A stretch of 64,000 bases of DNA from Bdellovibrionales bacterium (lineage in GTDB: Bacteria > Bdellovibrionota > UBA1018). How positions within the stretch are numbered: the first letter of the stretch is position 1; each line of letters opens with the position of its first letter. Made by a program: the position numbers and the translations under genes. Under the pieces are notes generated by a model. That model had not been told where the DNA came from and did not search any database. It was given only the letters and a program-made list of their open reading frames with translations. The stretch is taken from the NCBI GenBank assembly GCA_018266355.1, contig JAFEAP010000008.1, positions 108,320 through 172,319 on the forward strand, read 5' to 3'. This document shows, piece by piece, positions 62,677 through 64,000 of the stretch.

Positions 62677-63713
62677 GGCGCCCCCGGCGGCTGAGGTCTT
62701 TCGGCGGCGCTTTTCTGCAAGCGCGCGGAAACGGCAGAGTCGACGCGTTTCGCTTCGATTCGCTGCAAACACTCGTAACGACGGATCGGACGAAAGCACA
62801 AAGAGCCGTCCTTGCTGCAGGGAGAGCACCAAAGCGACGCATCGACCGCGGCCGATCTCTCGTCCATCGGTCCGAAGCCGAAATCCGACCGAGTCGGGCC
62901 GAAGATCGTCACGACCGGGGTCCCGACCGCTTCCGCGAGGTGCAAGAGTCCGGTATCGGAGCCGACGACGACCGCGCATTCCGCAAGAACGCCGGCGAGC
63001 TCTCGCAGTCCGAATTTCCCGATGCCGTCGACGAAGGGAACTCCGTCTTGCAGTAGGGCTTTTCGAAGCGCTACCGCCGCTCGATCCTCATTCGTACCGA
63101 GCAGGAGGAGTTCCTCTTGGGGACGCGTCACTCGCCGCGCGCGAATCCACTCCCTATACTTCGCTGATGGCCATTCCTTCCCCGACCATGCGGAGGCCGG
63201 AACGACGGCGATCCGTACGCTCCCGGACTTCCCGGTTTTTCCGTTCACGCTGAGCCAACGGAGATTCGGCCGCTCGTTCCCGTATCCGCCGGCCAACCGA
63301 GCGCACTTTCTTGAAAAGTGCGTGGGCCGCCAAGAAGGCGGCCACCCGCGCTTCAAAATCTCGTATCCGATCCGACGGACGCGCTCCTTGGAGATCGTAC
63401 GCCACATCGTCCGCGCCCCCGTGAAGCGAAAATAAATCCGGGCGAGCACCGTCCGGAGCGTCGAATGGAGATCGAGCACTTCGGCGAATTCTTGCCGTCT
63501 GAGTTCGCGGAGAAAGCGAAACCAAGCGCCAAGCCCCCCATTATTTCGTCGGTCGAATGCCCAGACTTTCGCAACTTTAGGATTTCCGACGACGAGCGCT
63601 TCGAATTCTTTCGCCACGACCCAATGGGTTTCGCCCACGAACGGCGGTTCCAGAACCGACTGGGAGAGGATCAGATCTCCGAGACTGCTCAAACGGAAGA
63701 TGAGTCGTTTCAT
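62673..63713 (-). CDS. family 9 glycosyltransferase (ADP-heptose:LPS heptosyltransferase-like)
   Basis: The 346-residue protein has the GT9 start RLSSLGDLILSQSVL, LDLHSTLRTV and the C-terminal VGSDTGLLHLAEAVGTPVV with FGPT. It adds heptose to the LPS inner core. A short Cys cluster (WCSPCSKDGSLC) occurs near the C-terminus, as in some GT9 enzymes. First gene of the operon running to the pilin; a hairpin lies right before its ATG at 63713. Confidence 0.93.
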   Translation of the reverse strand: MKRLIFRLSSLGDLILSQSVLEPPFVGETHWVVAKEFEALVVGNPKVAKVWAFDRRNNGGLGAWFRFLRELRRQEFAEVLDLHSTLRTVLARIYFRFTGARTMWRTISKERVRRIGYEILKRGWPPSWRPTHFSRKCARLAGGYGNERPNLRWLSVNGKTGKSGSVRIAVVPASAWSGKEWPSAKYREWIRARRVTRPQEELLLLGTNEDRAAVALRKALLQDGVPFVDGIGKFGLRELAGVLAECAVVVGSDTGLLHLAEAVGTPVVTIFGPTRSDFGFGPMDERSAAVDASLWCSPCSKDGSLCFRPIRRYECLQRIEAKRVDSAVSARLQKSAAERPQPPGAP

Positions 63714-63715
63714 GT

Positions 63716-63736
63716 CGCCCGCCCAGTTTGCGGGCG
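63716..63736 (-). promoter_or_regulatory. leader hairpin directly before the heptosyltransferase start
   Basis: On the minus strand CGCCCGC pairs with GCGGGCG around a 7-nt loop and ends 2 nt before the ATG. It covers the place where a ribosome binding site would be. No other Shine-Dalgarno sequence is obvious in 63714-63814. Confidence 0.4.
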
Positions 63737-63814
63737 TTTCAGAGTTAAGGGAACGAAAATCATGGTGAGCGGACTAGATCCTCGGGGGCCGCAGCACCGG
63801 CCGATTCAAGAGCC

Positions 63815-63850
63815 AAAAAACAAAAAGCCCGAAGGATTTCTCCTTCGGGC
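63815..63850 (-). terminator. rho-independent terminator of the rRNA operon
   Basis: GCCCGAAGGA (63827-63836) pairs with TCCTTCGGGC (63841-63850). Read on the minus strand the stem is followed by TTTTTGTTTTTT. It lies 32 bp past the 5S rRNA 3' end. Confidence 0.93.
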
Positions 63851-63882
63851 CCTGTTCGACCGGTTAACGGGTCGGAATAAAA

Positions 63883-64000
63883 TGGGGGCATCGTGCTATG
63901 TTAGCGCCGAGCTACCTCGGTACTATTTTCGCCGCTGGCGGGCTTAACTTCTGAGTTCGAGATGGGATCAGGTGGAACCCCGCCGCTATAGACACCCCCA
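63883..64000 (-). rRNA. rrf: 5S ribosomal RNA, 5' end at the window edge
   Basis: The minus strand contains the conserved 5S core CCCATCTCGAACTCAGAAGT and TTAAGCCCGCCAGCG. Its ends TGGGGGT... and ...TGCCCCCA can form helix I. The 5' end falls at or within a base or two of position 64000. The rest of the rRNA operon (23S, 16S) should lie beyond the right edge. Confidence 0.93.

Overview
This is about 64 kb of GC-rich, tightly packed DNA from a Gram-negative bacterium. The evidence for an outer membrane is direct: LPS genes (Kdo transferase, heptosyltransferase, an LpxL-like acyltransferase), BamB, LolC/E, LspA, an OmpA-type protein and at least seven predicted outer-membrane beta-barrels. The mix of a cdaA-cdaR-glmM (c-di-AMP) operon, very large Ig/kelch lipoproteins, an orphan Flp-type pilin and many small exported proteins without clear relatives suggests a Bdellovibrionota-like lineage. 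That taxonomic placement is inference from content and gene order; no marker was searched.

Layout. 1-2758: a ketosynthase III cut by the window edge, a di-iron hydroxylase/desaturase and a divergent PLP aminotransferase. 2764-12840: an envelope block with a 1975-residue Ig/kelch lipoprotein, three beta-barrel proteins and a tRNA-Leu. 12907-29587: a mixed accessory region with a degenerate tyrosine recombinase, a protein O-mannosyltransferase, a SEC-C protein, a metallo-beta-lactamase fold protein, an exported phytochelatin-synthase-like protease, an exported pyroglutamyl peptidase, a secreted four-repeat Cys-rich protein, a peroxiredoxin, a DUF4399 protein, a degenerate HepT-like protein, an exported amidoligase-like protein, YfgM-BamB and two barrels. 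29592-47607: a mostly housekeeping core on the minus strand: rnc-era-der; an Rrf2 regulator, cysteine desulfurase, MnmA-like protein and mtaB; cdaA-cdaR-glmM-pdxJ-nnrDE-tsaE; ftsH; tilS; and a CAU tRNA. 47625-57140: exported and envelope proteins, lspA, lolC/E, a FadJ-type beta-oxidation enzyme and the pilin. 57143-64000: a minus-strand operon (heptosyltransferase, Kdo transferase, hotdog ammonia-lyase, FAD oxidoreductase, GT4, purB, flp) beside the 5S rRNA end of an rRNA operon.

The most unusual unit is the sulfur/tRNA-modification operon at 32982-37303. It holds an IscR-like regulator with no cysteine, an apparently intact cysteine desulfurase, an MnmA homologue that has lost its PP-loop and both catalytic cysteines, and the ms2t6A enzyme MtaB. 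A 27-bp dyad overlaps the predicted promoter. Other striking items are two paralogous exported amidoligase-like proteins about 23 kb apart, a secreted protein with four copies of a Cys4 repeat, a Xer-like recombinase lacking catalytic residues, and a HepT-like protein lacking its RNase motif.

No gene-free stretch exceeds 300 bases. The longest are 56667-56927 (holding a plus-strand terminator) and 46466-46705 (the ftsH upstream region). I saw no CRISPR array, insertion sequence or prophage.
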